Below are positions 41,733 to 53,177 of a DNA stretch of 64,000 bases, one piece after another. Location of the stretch: positions 30,397,501 to 30,461,500 of the forward strand of contig CM044865.1 in the NCBI GenBank assembly GCA_024500155.1, written 5' to 3'. How positions within the stretch are numbered: position 1 is the stretch's first letter; each line of letters starts with the position of its first letter. The translations under genes and the position numbers were made by a program. A model generated the notes under the pieces. That model ran no database searches, was not told where the DNA came from, and saw only the letters and a list, made by a program, of their open reading frames with translations. Origin of the DNA: Chenopodium formosanum. Lineage: Eukaryota > Streptophyta > Magnoliopsida > Caryophyllales > Amaranthaceae.

Positions 41733-43818
41733 CTTAATGACTTGATGGTATGTAGAGGGGATGACCTTCATCTCATCTATCCAAGATCTGCCTAAAATAT
41801 ATTGTATGAGGATAGAGTGTCGATCACTAGGAACTTGACTTGTAGGTTGACTCCTTTCGCATAGGTAGCTAATGTGATCTCCCCACTTGTCTTCTTGGTT
41901 TCTCCACTGAATCCTACTAGCATTGTTGAATTATTGATGATGTTCTTTTCGTCTATGTTCATATGTTTTAGAGTATCGAGCATGATGATGTTTGTAGAGC
42001 TTCCGTTGTCAACAAGGATTCGCTTGATCATGCAGTTTCCAACTGGGAGTGAAATTACTAAACCGCCATGATGTCCTTCTACTGCGTCGCTTTCTTCAAA
42101 CATAATCGGAATGTCTATTTTGGATTTTTCCCTTCTGTCTGATTGATCCTTATTGCTCTCTTTTGCGTATCGCTTTGCTGCTGAGTATGTGAAGCCGCAC
42201 ACTTCTGATCCTCCTAATATGAAACAGATGGTTTTGACGATTGGGGGCGGAGGTGGAGGACCTCCTTGCTTTGATTCTCTTTCTTTCCCTGGAGCTTTAG
42301 ATCTGTCTGACAGGAGTTCTTTGAGATAACCTTTCTTCAGTAGGTAAGCAACTTCCTTTCTGAGCGCAACACATTCATCGGTTGTGTGACCAATATCTGA
42401 ATGGAAATCGCACCACCTGGACGGATCTTTCTTCTCTCTAGGCCTATCATTCTTTCTGGGCCATTGCACAGTATCCCCCATCTTATTCAGGGTCCTGATC
42501 ACTCCTGCAGGGTTAACATTGAAGCAATATTCATTTAATTTTGGTGGATGTTCAGGATATTCCCTCCGGTTAGAGAATTCTTCTTCAACAGCATTGACTG
42601 ATCCTTCATCAAAGCTGGAACGTTGATATGGCTTAAATCGGTGATCTCTTCTGGGAAAGTTGTTGTTCCTTCTTGATTGGCGATCTGGCTCAGGAGTCTT
42701 TCTTGCATAGGTATCCTCTTCGAATCTGACTTGAGCCATAGCTTTGGTTTGCACATCTTCAAAGGTTGTACAGGGATATTTGGTCAACTCCTTGTAGAGC
42801 TCACTATGGTCTAGCAGCCCTCTTCTGAGTGCTTTGATTGTTGTAGGAGCATCACACTTGTGTATCCCAATCTTCTCCCTGTTGAACTTGTTTAGATAGT
42901 TCCTCAAGGATTCACCATGTCTCTGCACAACACGGTTCAAATCTGAAGACTGCTTCTCGATTTTTTTGCTGCTAGCAAACTGGATCTTGAATAGGTTCAC
43001 CATTCTGCAAAAGATCGAATTGTCCCATTATCTAAATTAATGAACCAAGTTAGAGCTGGACGATAGTGTGGCTCCAAAGCCTTTGCACATGATAGCTTCC
43101 CTTATATCTCTAGGGATCGAGCTTGTCATCATTTTTTGCTTGTACAGGGACACATGCTTATCAGGGTCCGTTGTTCCATCATACATGGTCATGTTGGGCG
43201 TGCTGAACCTCTTCGGCACCTCTACCATGGCGATCTCTTCTGAGAAGGGAGATTCTATATAGCCATCTGCTGCTTCTTCTTCCATGGGTTTCGGCATTCC
43301 AGGAATTTTGGCGATTTTAGCCTCGATTGCCTTGAGGTATTCTTTGACCATCTTCTCTACCTTTCCTTCTTCGGCTCCTTCCTGATTGTTCTTCTTGAGC
43401 GTTCCTGCATCCAAAAAGTCTAGATACAGGGTTGCTTCCCTGTTGTTAGATCCTTTTTCCCCGTTAGGGGTGTGAAAGGATCCGGACATGTCAAGCTGCA
43501 TGGCTATACTTTCAGTGCTCTTTCTGAGTTTCTGGTGTTAATGGATTTAGATGCGACTGATTGTATTTGGCTGCGAAGGGCTTCATTTTGTTTGGTAAGA
43601 CTGGTGAGTTTGGCTTCAGTTTGGACTTTTTGAGCCAGCAGTGTTTCGATTTGGCTTTTCTGCTGGTCTAAAGTTTGGCGGAATGCATTCACTCCTTCAT
43701 TAATTTCGCCAATGGTAAAGGGTACTGGTTGCCAGTCATGGTGTTTGTTTTGGTTTTTGGCGAATTGGTAGGTTAATTGACTATCAGCCCCACGATGGGC
43801 GCCAAATTGTTTAGGCAA
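41733..43818 (-). pseudogene. Element B Gag and protease
   Basis: Gag begins at MPKQFGAHRG (43818), just inside the primer site, with a heptad-like coiled coil (QIETLLAQKVQTEAKL). Frameshifts near 43503 and 43040 separate three segments. The Gag core has TMYDGTTDPDKHVSLYKQKM and RVVQRHGESLRNYLNKFN. A knuckle-like CDFHSDIGHTTDEC follows, then a Pro run and the protease active site RILVDNGSSTNIIM, where DNGSS replaces the usual DTGSS; Asn at this position also occurs in related plant elements. After SSYNIF a TAG at 41792-41794 is followed by LGRSWIDEMK, and the sequence is cut by D at 41729. Confidence 0.85.
43787..43804 (-). other. Element B primer binding site (TGGCGCC type)
   Basis: The minus strand reads TGGCGCCCATCGTGGGGC three bases inside the LTR. 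Only the first part fits tRNA-Asp; the exact primer is uncertain. Confidence 0.7.
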
Positions 43819-44348
43819 ATCTCAGCTAGGACATCTAAGAATTTGCTATGTTTTGAGGGGTAATAACAATCCTACTACCAATAGTATCTAAAGAGAATAA
43901 GAACTATAATAAAGCAATAAATAATAAGTAAGCAGTAAATATTCAATGAGAACAAGAAGATGAGATTAGAGACAAAATACTAAGTAAGGACAAGCCTCCT
44001 TGTTCAGTAGGAACGCAGTTCCGTAGATAAAAGTAGAGCAAATCGTTTATATTGAATTATACGTGAGTGTATATGAGTGTTAGAATGCTTAATTCTTCTT
44101 ATTTATACCTAGGAATCCCTAGGGTTTACATAGATATTCAGAATATATTTAAAATGTAGAAGATCCCCTTGATTTATTTTGTTCCCTGTTCTGTAGGTGT
44201 ATCTTTGGCAAGTATCTTCTTGATTGCTGCTCTTGATGCTGCTTTCCTTTTTTATTCTAATCACGCCATTTTTGTTTATTTTGCTGAATCCTTGATCTTG
44301 GATTAATGCCCTTAGCATACTGGGTCGTATGTAAATATGGGCCCAACA
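43808..44348 (-). repeat. Element B 5' LTR
   Basis: 541 bp; in plus-strand reading TGTTTAGGC to GGCCCAACA, so TG...CA on both strands. A TATA-type box (TATAAATA on minus) lies at 44100-44107. No second copy is in the window. Confidence 0.8.
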
Positions 44349-47300
44349 AGAATTGACAGATTTACGGCCTATTATCTGAGCATCAGCATCAGCTCAATTT
44401 TGGAAGGGGGACTGCATTCTTAGTGTGCAACCATTTAGCAGCTGAAGACTTGTGATGTTGTGCACAGCAGCTCTGGGAGTAAAAGAGTTCAATTTAGCTG
44501 AAGCTGATAAGCAAGATGATAAGCAACTCGACAGTCTTCTTCTTCTGTCTACAATCTCACTTAAAATAAAATAATTCATAACATTTTTTAGGGAGAATGG
44601 ACGGAAGTACTACTTATCGTTTGAGCGTCACCATTAGCTTACTTTTGAAAGCATAACCTCGTTCCTTGTGAAGCTGCAATTGTATAGCCGCAAATTAATG
44701 GTAACGTTGTGCTCAGAGCTTGGAGTTGGAGGAGGGTTATTAATTATAAAGTTGTATTCTCTTACCTCAAGCTACTCATGAGTTTCTAGAGGATCCTCAT
44801 AAGCGTAAGATTATATGATACAAGTTCTATAACGAGTCATTATGAACACAATGAGATCCCATTGTTAAGAGTCAAAAACTCTGAAGAGAATCTGCCAGAA
44901 GACTTTCAAGCGGTCTAGTAATTCAAGCTACTTAATCGTCTAGTCAGCATTGTGAAGGTAGAAAAGCAAGATCAGTTTCAGACCATAATGTTTGAAAAAT
45001 GCTGCTAGACCTTCAAAAAGTACCTTATGGAGCTGCTTTATGGCGTGTATCAGCAAGCAAGCAAGAACACACTACAGCTCGTGGATAGACAGGTAACGAA
45101 GAGAAGCATACACGAGCAGCTGCAGTAGCAAAGAGTGACTAATAAAGCTCGCAGACCCTGAAGCTTGCAGCTACAACTCTTTGCTATTTTTGCAGAAGAA
45201 AGAATATATTTATGCTTGATAAAAGATACTTGACCTCTTAGGACGTCATAATCGTGAAGACAGAGAAAGCAGAGGTACCTGCTCTATTCTGATCGATGAG
45301 AGGATGAAAAGAACATAGGAAGTTACATAATTCAAGAATTGCAGCAGTGACAGTAAGTTCGAAGTCAAATTCTTCTATACAACAAGTTTTGTCAGTTTGA
45401 TGAAGATTTCAGATCAGCTAAGAACCGCAGCAACAAGCTCAGGTAATAATAGCATTGATGAATGACACTTGTAAATTCGAAAGCTTGGCAGCCAGGATTT
45501 TTGTAGTGCCATTACTGGGTTTAGAGTAGTGCCTGCTATGTTTCCTAGCCTTGACCAACAATGATTTCCGCTGGCAAATATCTGAAAGCTCAAGATATGT
45601 CATTTACTCATGAAAAGTTCCACGCATGGAGTACTAGTCTAGCTGAAGTACCAGCTCAGGAAGTCTCTGAAGAAAAGCACAGTCAGACTATTCTTCAATT
45701 GCAATGCGATCCTAAATGTGGCCTAAACAAGCTCAACCTAAATCAGAAATTTTATGACACATATTTCAAAGTTAGTGGAACTTATAGCGGAAGCAAGGAG
45801 GCCAAATGACCAAAAATATGAAAGAAAAGTTGATCTACATGCTGTTACCGGGAAATTTGACTGTTATTTTAAACCTGTCCACTTCAGATAAGAATGAAAA
45901 AATAAAAGTAAATTTTTTGATGATGAAGTTGGGCAGAATGAACATTACAAGAAATTTTATCGTCACTTCGCCAGCTTGAGAAGCTCTGAGTTCAGTGCAA
46001 GGTGCTTAATAACAGTCGTTGCAGCAACACAGTGTGTGGGTGAAGGTAGAATGACATAGAGCAATGCATTGATAACCTGGTACATTCAAACACGTTCGGT
46101 TTGAGGTGCATCATCTCTAAAGATCTAGAGCAGCAGAGCAAGCACCTTAAGCACAGAAAAATTCCGAATGTATGAGCCTATTAAGCAAGATGACAGGTGA
46201 GCTATTCAAAGTTCGCAAAATAAAAATGTGCAGACTGCTCGTAGTGGCTCTTACACCCAAATTACATAAATTATTGAGTGTAGAGAGGACTGATGAAAGC
46301 GCGCAGAGCTGTCTGATAATATTCTGTCAAAAAGTTCAAACCTGAACTCCTCTGTGCAGCAAATACTCGCCAATTGGACAAGCGCCGTATTCAGCACAGA
46401 GCATCTAACAGCAGTCGCTGCAGCAGCTCAGGTAAGAGTCAAGATCACAATCACGTCAAGGAATTACCTTGTAAACCTGCAGCAGATGGAATACTCAATA
46501 AAAAGCTCAGGATAATAACTTAATAAGCGTATCAGCCTAAACATGTTCTATCCGGGTAATCAAGAGCCGAATGCACAGCAGCAACAACAAATGAAGCCGC
46601 ACAACAACTGTTATAGCAGCATTATAGCTGTGCATAAAATCATTCTCCAATTTGAATATCCATCTGCCACAATAGTAAGATTTTTCAGTAGGAGAGTCAG
46701 AACTTTCAGCGAGGCAATCGAAACTTCTAGTCAGAAAAACCAAGATTTTTTCATCATGGCAGTCTGATTCCCGCTCAGAAAAAGTACAACTTTGAATAGT
46801 GCAGCCAGATTATTCAGTCAAGATATTGGAATTTTCAGAGGGATATTCAGATGTTTTGATAAGAACATAAAATCTTCATCGGAGCAATCAAGATTATTTC
46901 AGTAGATAAATCAAAATTCCCAAACGGATAAACTAGATCCTTAGCGAGAAAATCAGAATTTTCAGTAGAAAATTCAATATTCTCAGCAAGACAGTAAGAT
47001 TTTCCAGAAGAAAAATCAAAATCTCAGCAAGAAGCAACCAGATTTTCCAACATTTAATAAGAATTTCAGCAAGCTAACTTAGTAATCTGCTCAGAAGAGG
47101 ATTTGAAATTTTTGCAAGGAAACAAAGTTCCTCAGCAAAAAGAATCAGATTTTTCAGCAAGTCAGCCGGATTTTCTAAGCAGAAAAATTAAAATTTTCAG
47201 AAGAGTAACATGGTGTCTCAGTTGGAAAGTTAAAATCTTCAGCAAGCCAATTAGACTTTTTAGCAAAAAACTAAAGTTTTCAGCAAGGTAGTCAAAATTT

Positions 47301-47393
47301 TCCAAGTACGCCAAGCCATCTAACTCAGCACTAGCAAGAAGAGAGTAATGCATGCACCTCCAGGCTGCTGCAAATCATAAGTCCCCTTTAAGT
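44349..47393. other. Non-coding region right of element B
   Basis: No gene, RNA or recognisable element protein is seen. CAGCAG/CTCAGG-type motifs recur between 45000 and 46450. From about 46650 to 47310 there is a very degenerate short-period repeat built on CAGCAAG...TCAGATTTT. It may be the 3' non-coding part of element K, but this is a guess. Confidence 0.4.
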
Positions 47394-47450
47394 CTTAGAA
47401 CCGCTGTAGCATCTCTAAGACTTGGGGGGCCAGATGTAGTGGAGCAACTC
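47394..47450 (+). repeat. Remnant resembling the start of the K LTR
   Basis: TCTTAGAACCGCTGTAGC...CTCTAAGACTTGGGGG closely resembles the first 45 bases of the K LTR at 49407 (TGTTAGAACCGCGGAAAC...CCTAAGACTTGGGGG), and both are preceded by a TAAG-ending pyrimidine/purine stretch. Similarity fades after about 55 bases. Confidence 0.5.
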
Positions 47451-48547
47451 TACAGGGCTCCATCTTTTAGGGGTTTTGTTATGTGGAATGACTCCCTCCG
47501 AGTCATATCACTAACAAATCCGGTTTTACAACAATCAATTTTGTTCCAAAACACTACTTCTGCTCCAAAAAAGAACAACTTAAGCTATACAAAACTGCTT
47601 CTTCCCGTTTAAAGTTCCTTCAAAGAGGAGCTCATTGACTTCTCTATAATTTATTTATTTACACTAATGCTCTTTTATGCCAAATATCTGTGTATAACAG
47701 ATATAAAGGATTAGTGGGTGACATAGTGCAGAAAAGAGCACCAAGTCAAGTGACAACTAATAGGGAACCCTACACATCAAAGTGAGAAACATGATATCAA
47801 TTCTTACTCATCAAAGTGGGGATCCAAAGAATTTCCAGCTCAATATAAGGCTAAAAATGAAGAAAGCATCCAAGACTTGGTCTTAACCAAGTCCAGTATG
47901 AGCATGTCAAAATTCAGCCAAGACATGGTCTTAACCAGGTCACACTAAAAGCAGCAGCCAAAACCTGGTCTTAATCAGGTCCATCTGATTGAAGTCTACA
48001 ACAACAAGCAGCAACAATTCCTCACTGTTCTCGCTTCAGTAAAGGGGACGACAAATATTTTCTAGAGCTGGCAACAGTGTCGTGTCGTGTCATGTTCGTA
48101 CCTGTGTTTTAAATTAACCCGATTTTTCGTGTCTTGGTCTTGTCTTGCTGTCATGTCTTGTTAGTTTCGTCAGCTCTAGTTTAAAGTTCGCTCCCTAAAC
48201 TAAGTGTGAGCAGGAAGATAGCTATTCGATCACACATCGTAGAGAATCAATGAGGGGTACCAAGGATCTCTTAGGTACTTCCCTTTGACACTCTTGCAGG
48301 CAATAAGGATAGAGTTGAATGGCACCAAGGCACTCTTGGTTCTGCTCCACTCGATTCCTCAGCACGTCAGCCAAAACAGGCTGAAGGAAGACCATTGCAT
48401 AAGCCCCTACATAAATTAAGTAAGGAGCACAAGCAAAAGGTCACAACCAAAACAAGCTGAAAGAAGACCATTGCACAAGCCCTTACATAAGTTAAGTAAG
48501 GAGCATACGCAAAAAGTCACGGCCAAGACAAAATTCCTCGTGATATT

Positions 48548-49370
48548 TTCAGCATTCAGCGGGGAATGATCAAAATTCCTCGCCTAAGCTCAGTTCGTAA
48601 TTTTTTCAGCATTCAGCGGAGTGATCAAAACTCGTCGCCTAAGCTTAACTCGTAGTTTTTCAGCATTCAGCAGGGGGTGATAAAAATTCCTTGCCTAAGC
48701 TCAGCTCGTGATTTTTTCAGCATGCAGCGGGGAATGATCAAAATTCCTCGCCTAAGCTCAGCTCATAATTTTTTAGCATTCAGTAGGGAGTGATAAAAAT
48801 TCCTCGCCTAAGCTCAGCTCGTGATTTTTTCAGCATTCAGCAGGGAATGATAAAAATTCCTCGCCTAAGCTCAGCTCGTAATTTTTTCAGCATTCAGTGG
48901 GGGTGATCAAAATTCCTTGCCTAAGCTTAGCTCTTAATTTTTCAGTATTCAGCGGGGAGTGATCAAAATTCCTCGCCTAAGCTCAACTCGTAATTTTTCA
49001 GCATTCACCAAGGAGTAATAAATATTCCTTGCCTAAGTTCAGATCGTAATTTTTCAGCGTGTAGCGAAGAGTGATCAAAGTTCCTTGCTCAAGCTCATAA
49101 TTTCTCAGGCTTCAGCGGGAGTAATTGAAATTCCTTGTTGAAGCTCATAATTTCTCAATATTCAGCGGAAGTAATCAAAATTCCTTGCTCGGGCTCATAA
49201 TTTCTCAAACTTCCCCGGGAGTAATCGAAATTCCTCGCTTAAGCTCGTAATTTCTCAAACTTTAGTGAGTTTAATCAAAGCTCCTTAATTCAGCCTGTAA
49301 CTTCTCGGTTTCAACGGGAGTAAAGAAATTCCTTGCTTAAGCTCGTAATTACAGTTCTTTGCGTAAACAA
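48548..49370. repeat. Tandem array, about 15 units of 50-58 bp
   Basis: The unit is built on CAGCATTCAGCGGGG, TGATCAAAATTCCTCGCC and TAAGCTCAGCTCGTAATTTT. About nine left-hand units are 54-58 bp. The last six are about 50 bp because CAGCTC and neighbouring bases are lost, so the array has two sub-blocks. It lies just before the K LTR, as tandem arrays often do in Tat-lineage 3' regions. Confidence 0.85.
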
Positions 49371-49406
49371 CGACAACTTTATCATTTGGCAACACATCTC
49401 CCTAAG

Positions 49407-50391
49407 TGTTAGAACCGCGGAAACACTCCTAAGACTTGGGGGCCTAGTTGTATGGAAGGACCTCTGTCAGACGACCTATTGAGTAATTACCGATAAGGTT
49501 ACAACCTCAAAAGAGCTGGCATGAGTAACCTCATACCACCACTTGAAGGGCGAGTTGTACGGGATAGCTCCTGCCGGGCTACTCCTTCGCTTCCTGCGAG
49601 GGACGACAAAGATAGTTGCCATGAGTCACCTCATACCATCCCTAGGGGGCTAATTGTATATGGTAGTTCCTGGTGAACTATCTCCCACTCTCCTCCCCTC
49701 TAGGGATGGCGCACCTCGAGTACCATTTTGAGCCCGTTGAGTCGGCTCCAGGCTCCCGGCTGTCAGTTCGACCAAGGTAAGTCGGCTCCTGGCTCCCGGC
49801 TGCCAGCCCGACCAGGGTAAGTCAGCTCTTGGCTCCCGGCTGCCAGCCAGACCCGGGTGAGCCAGCTCGACTAGGATGAGTCAACTCCAAGCTGTTGTCT
49901 GCCAGCTCGACTAGGATGAGTCAGCTCCAAGCTCCGGGCTGCCAGCCCGACCAGGGTGAGTCGGCTCCAGGCTCCCGGCTGCCAGCCCGACCAGAGTAAG
50001 TCGGTCACAGGCTCTCGGCTGCCAGCCCGACAGAGTAAGTTGGCCACAGGCTGACCACTGAAATTATCATACACTATAAATACCCCCACATATGCCACAT
50101 AAAGGGGGTTGATCAATCTCTCTCTCTCTCTCTAAGCATATTAAGCTTTATACTCTCCCAAAAAGCAAACACTTACTTAGCCATCGGAGGAGGGTTCCTC
50201 GAAACCACCCCCGAGGGCAGTTTACGTTCTCTCTCTTGTAGGTCCTCTAGTGGTGCTGACGGAGTTTCTCGAGGTTCAGCCAGAGGTCCCAGCAGGCACT
50301 CCGATACCCCAGCAAGACCCCAGCAGGTAGCCTAAGACTCCAGCAGTGCAGTCAGTGGTTTGGATATTCCCATCGGAGTACACCCGAAACA
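49407..50391 (+). repeat. Element K LTR (985 bp, probably 3' LTR)
   Basis: TGTTAGAACC to CCCGAAACA. The middle (49738-50055) has about seven units of a roughly 40-bp repeat built on CTCCCGGCTGCCAGCCCGAC. A TATA box TATAAATA at 50075-50082 is followed by a CT microsatellite. The ACCCGAAACA end resembles those of E and F. No partner LTR lies in the window, so this may be a solo LTR or the 3' end of an element occupying sequence to the left. Confidence 0.65.
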
Positions 50392-50396
50392 AAAAT

Positions 50397-50715
50397 GAAA
50401 TCTACAAAGATAATTGAACCAAATAAAAGTTAAACGCATTCAAACAAAACTTTTTTAAATCAAATGAAAGCTAAATATATTGAACAAAGCTAATTGAATC
50501 AAATGAGTGTCAAACACATTCAAACAAAGCCTTTTGGATTAAATAAAAGTTAAATACATTCAAACAAAGCATTTTGAATTAAATGAAAGTCAAACATAGT
50601 CAAATATAGCTTTTTGAATTAAATGAAAGTCAAATGCATTCAACAAAGCTAATTAAATCAAATGAAAGTCAAACGTATTCAAACAAAGGTTTTAAAAGCA
50701 AATGAAAGTAAAATG
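50397..50715. repeat. AT-rich tandem array, period about 45 bp
   Basis: Seven to eight diverged units built on AAATGAAAGTCAAACGCATT and CAAACAAAGCTTTTTGAAT. It separates K from the LTR of G. No coding content. Confidence 0.75.
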
Positions 50716-50720
50716 CATTA

Positions 50721-51211
50721 TGTTTTGGGTGTTTTTGTCCCTCAAGAGAGTTACGGCACAAAGACTGGTCCGGCTCGAGTTGTACTTGCAAAAACAACGG
50801 AGACTCCGGGTGATAGGAGCTCCACCTCCGACGATCAAGTTAGAACTTGAGTAAACCGAAAAGGTGCGGAAATTTAGGTAAGATCTTCTAAGATTTTGAG
50901 ATCAGGTGCTCTCTGTTGAGAGAGAAAATGGATGTAATAAATGATTGAATGTGTCCCAAAATGGGGAAATATCTCCCTATTTATAGGGTCACTCTAGAAA
51001 AAGTGCCCCTTCCTGGTCACTCTAACCAAGGTTTTGTGGGCTGCGCCGCAATTGTGGCTTTTTCGGGAATTGGGCCTTGAAGGCCTTAATTCTTCTGTTT
51101 TATCTGAGGCTGTCACGTGTCAGCTGGTGAGTGGCCTTAGATGACTTGTCCAGACTTAACACGTGGACCTATCTGATTGGTCCACATGTCTAGGGCATTT
51201 TACCCTAAACA
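50721..51211 (-). repeat. Element G 3' LTR (F family, minus strand)
   Basis: 491 bp, the reverse complement of an F-type LTR: on the minus strand it starts TGTTTAGGGTA, has CACGTG motifs and a TATA box at 50978-50985, and ends CACCCAAAACA. The polypurine tract GAGGGGCAAA lies directly next to it (minus strand, 51212-51221). Confidence 0.85.
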
Positions 51212-51341
51212 TTTGCCCCTCACAAGGGTGACGTGGCATGCCGCGTGACGCTTATGACACGCGTCCCCCTGGTAGTGGTGAACAGTAATAACGGCTATTA
51301 ACCTTCTAGGGTGTGACGGGGATGCCCCCGTTTTACCCCTC

Positions 51342-51349
51342 TATAAATA
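51342..51349 (+). promoter_or_regulatory. TATA box for the G antisense gene
   Basis: CTCTATAAATAGGG at about 130 bp from the LTR and about 285 bp before the ATG at 51629, the same arrangement as in E and F. Confidence 0.6.
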
Positions 51350-51628
51350 GGGTTTTACCCTCCTTCTCTCCCCTTATTTACAATCTTTGAGAAATTTTCT
51401 AGAGAGAGAAAGTGAGATTCTAGTGAGAGATACTATGATCCTACCTGCATTAGAACTTTCAAGATTTCCGCGTGCTTACTTACAACACCCGATCACCGTC
51501 TGATGCAGTTTTTAGAAAGTTCAGAGCCAAAGTAAGGTAACCGCCTTAACTCTCTTTCAGCTTTTTTCTTCTTTTTTATCTGTATACATTCTTGTTCCGT
51601 CTCTATACATATTCTTTTGAAAATAAAA

Positions 51629-52800
51629 ATGGACTCTCAATCCACACACTCGGCACTTCCTAGGACATTCAGTCGGTCTCCCGGTACGGCTTAATGTAGA
51701 ACAAGGGGTACCTTTTCTGGACTGTCGAAACTGCTATGCTCATCCTCAAATTCGTTCCTTTGTGTCTGTGCAGGACACAATGGCAAGAGATAAACAAACG
51801 GATATTTAGTCAAGAAGCCGACGCGCTAGGGAAGTGCCCGCAGATGAGGTTGTTCCGGATGGGAACAGGAGGAATCGGAGGAGCGAAGCGGTTTCGATGA
51901 TGGGGTTCCCCTTCCCCGAGTAGTTCAAGTGTAAGAGAGGTAGGTGGTGAAGAGGTCGCCTCCTCTCATGGGTCAGGGGAGGAGTCAGGCGGTGACGAGG
52001 CCGCCGAAAGATCGGGAGCAGAGGCATCTGGCTCCTATCAAGATGATTTTGCGGCTGACTACCAGAAGCCGGCTAAAGATTCAACGTTCTCTGACCCCAA
52101 AAAGACTAGGATGTTGCCTGGTGACATTGCCCTGTTACAAAGCAGCTGGAGTCTTTCACGGAGAAGCACCCCTTTGGAAAGGGGTGGATAATTGAGGTCC
52201 CGCCTGGGGATGCGGTAATGGTATGGGACGATGGAATAGAAAATGCTGACAATTACTTCGTCTGCTACGAGGAGGTAATTGCAGCCGACCTTCGCTTCCT
52301 TCTTCATAGGAGAATTAGAAAAATTATCAAGGGGTACAATGTAGGGGTCTAGCAACTCACCCCAAACTCCTGGGTCAATATTCTGAGCTACATCGCCGCC
52401 TGCGAGTTTCAAGATTTGGAGCCCAGCTTTTCCGCCTTTGCTCACATGCATTACATGAGCAAAGCCCCAGGCGGCCATGGGGCGTTGTATACTCTTAACA
52501 CACCCCCAATATTTAATGTCTTTGGACAAAGTGTCTAAATGGACTGGCTGGAAGGAGAAATTTTATCTAATCTCCTCTCCAAGGCTGAGTCACAACCGGA
52601 CCCTACGCCGGTACAATAGAGAACCAGCTCTTCTAGGCAAGAAGTGTACCTACTCCCGCATTTCTTCCAAAGCTTACGAACAAATAATGGAGCTGGGATT
52701 TTTTTTAGACCACGACTGAGCCCTTAGGGGATGGGACTCACATAGTCGTGCCAAAGAACTGGATCCCCCATCCGGATTTTTTCAAGGATTAGAGATTCCT
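51629..52800 (+). pseudogene. Element G antisense extra gene, decayed
   Basis: Begins MDSQSTHSALPR and SRSPGTA, like F, then meets TAA. Further blocks in shifting frames match the E and F antisense genes: KHPFGKGWIIEVPPGD, CYEEVIAADLRFLLH, NSWVNILSYIAACEFQD and AFAHMHYMSKAPGG. Several stops and frameshifts are present (for example TAG after YNVGV). It ends at the H junction. It shows that this gene was already part of the family before the copies diverged. Confidence 0.8.
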
Positions 52801-52805
52801 GTCCG

Positions 52806-53177
52806 CTTGCCTATAAATACCCATCTTGGGTTTTTGGAAAAAGTGCTTAAGTAGGAGTTCAATTGAGCATTGCATTAGCAAAAACTCTTAAACTCACATA
52901 ATACTTGGGTTTTGGTCGGACCTCGGTAACCTCAAGGTAACGGACCTAAAAGTCGCTAGTAGTTTTTGCGGGTGGACTTCCGTATGAGGCTCGCGTATTT
53001 TCGGAGCTTAAAGCCTTCAAGTAAGAGCCCGACTTTGAGGGCGAAGCATGCTACAAAGGTAAATTCCGATTTTATCCTTTTTTGTTTATTTGTTATGCTT
53101 TATGGTTTTATTAATTGCGAGTGGTTCTTTGGGTTGGGGTTGTTTCCGCAGTAAATTGGACTTACCAAACCCCAACA
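52806..53177 (+). repeat. Element H 5' LTR remnant
   Basis: Matches 61542-61902 from CTTGCCTATAAATACCC to ACCCCAACA, with an 11-bp extra segment (CCTTCAAGTAA region). The first about 875 bp of the LTR are missing. TATA box at about 52812-52819. Confidence 0.85.

Larger units (their letters stand above)
4207..44348 (-). mobile_element. Element B: Tat-lineage Ty3/gypsy element, split by nested insertions
   Basis: Pieces in minus-strand order: 5' LTR 43808-44348, primer site 43787-43804, gag-protease 43818-41733, RT 13787-12533, RH-IN 6411-4407, then non-coding remains. C1 splits it between RT and RH (TSD GTAAC at 6412-6416 and 12528-12532). D splits it between protease and RT. The frame rejoins exactly across C1. 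Across D no target duplication is seen and the protease-RT linker looks shortened, so some sequence was lost there. No copy of the 541-bp LTR is found at the left end, so the 3' LTR is deleted. The left coordinate is approximate. Confidence 0.8.
50721..52805 (-). mobile_element. Element G: truncated F-family element
   Basis: Only the 3' LTR and most of the antisense extra gene remain. The rest is lost at the sharp junction with H near 52805, so gag, pol and the 5' LTR are absent. No target duplication can be checked. Confidence 0.8.

Noticed and set aside
45561..45809. 82-codon plus-strand frame in the region right of B
   Set aside because: Single short frame without recognisable domain or regulatory context; could not be supported as a host gene.
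48548..49370. Regularly spaced repeats considered as a CRISPR array
   Set aside because: Units are directly adjacent and diverged with no unique spacers, and the context is a plant retroelement.
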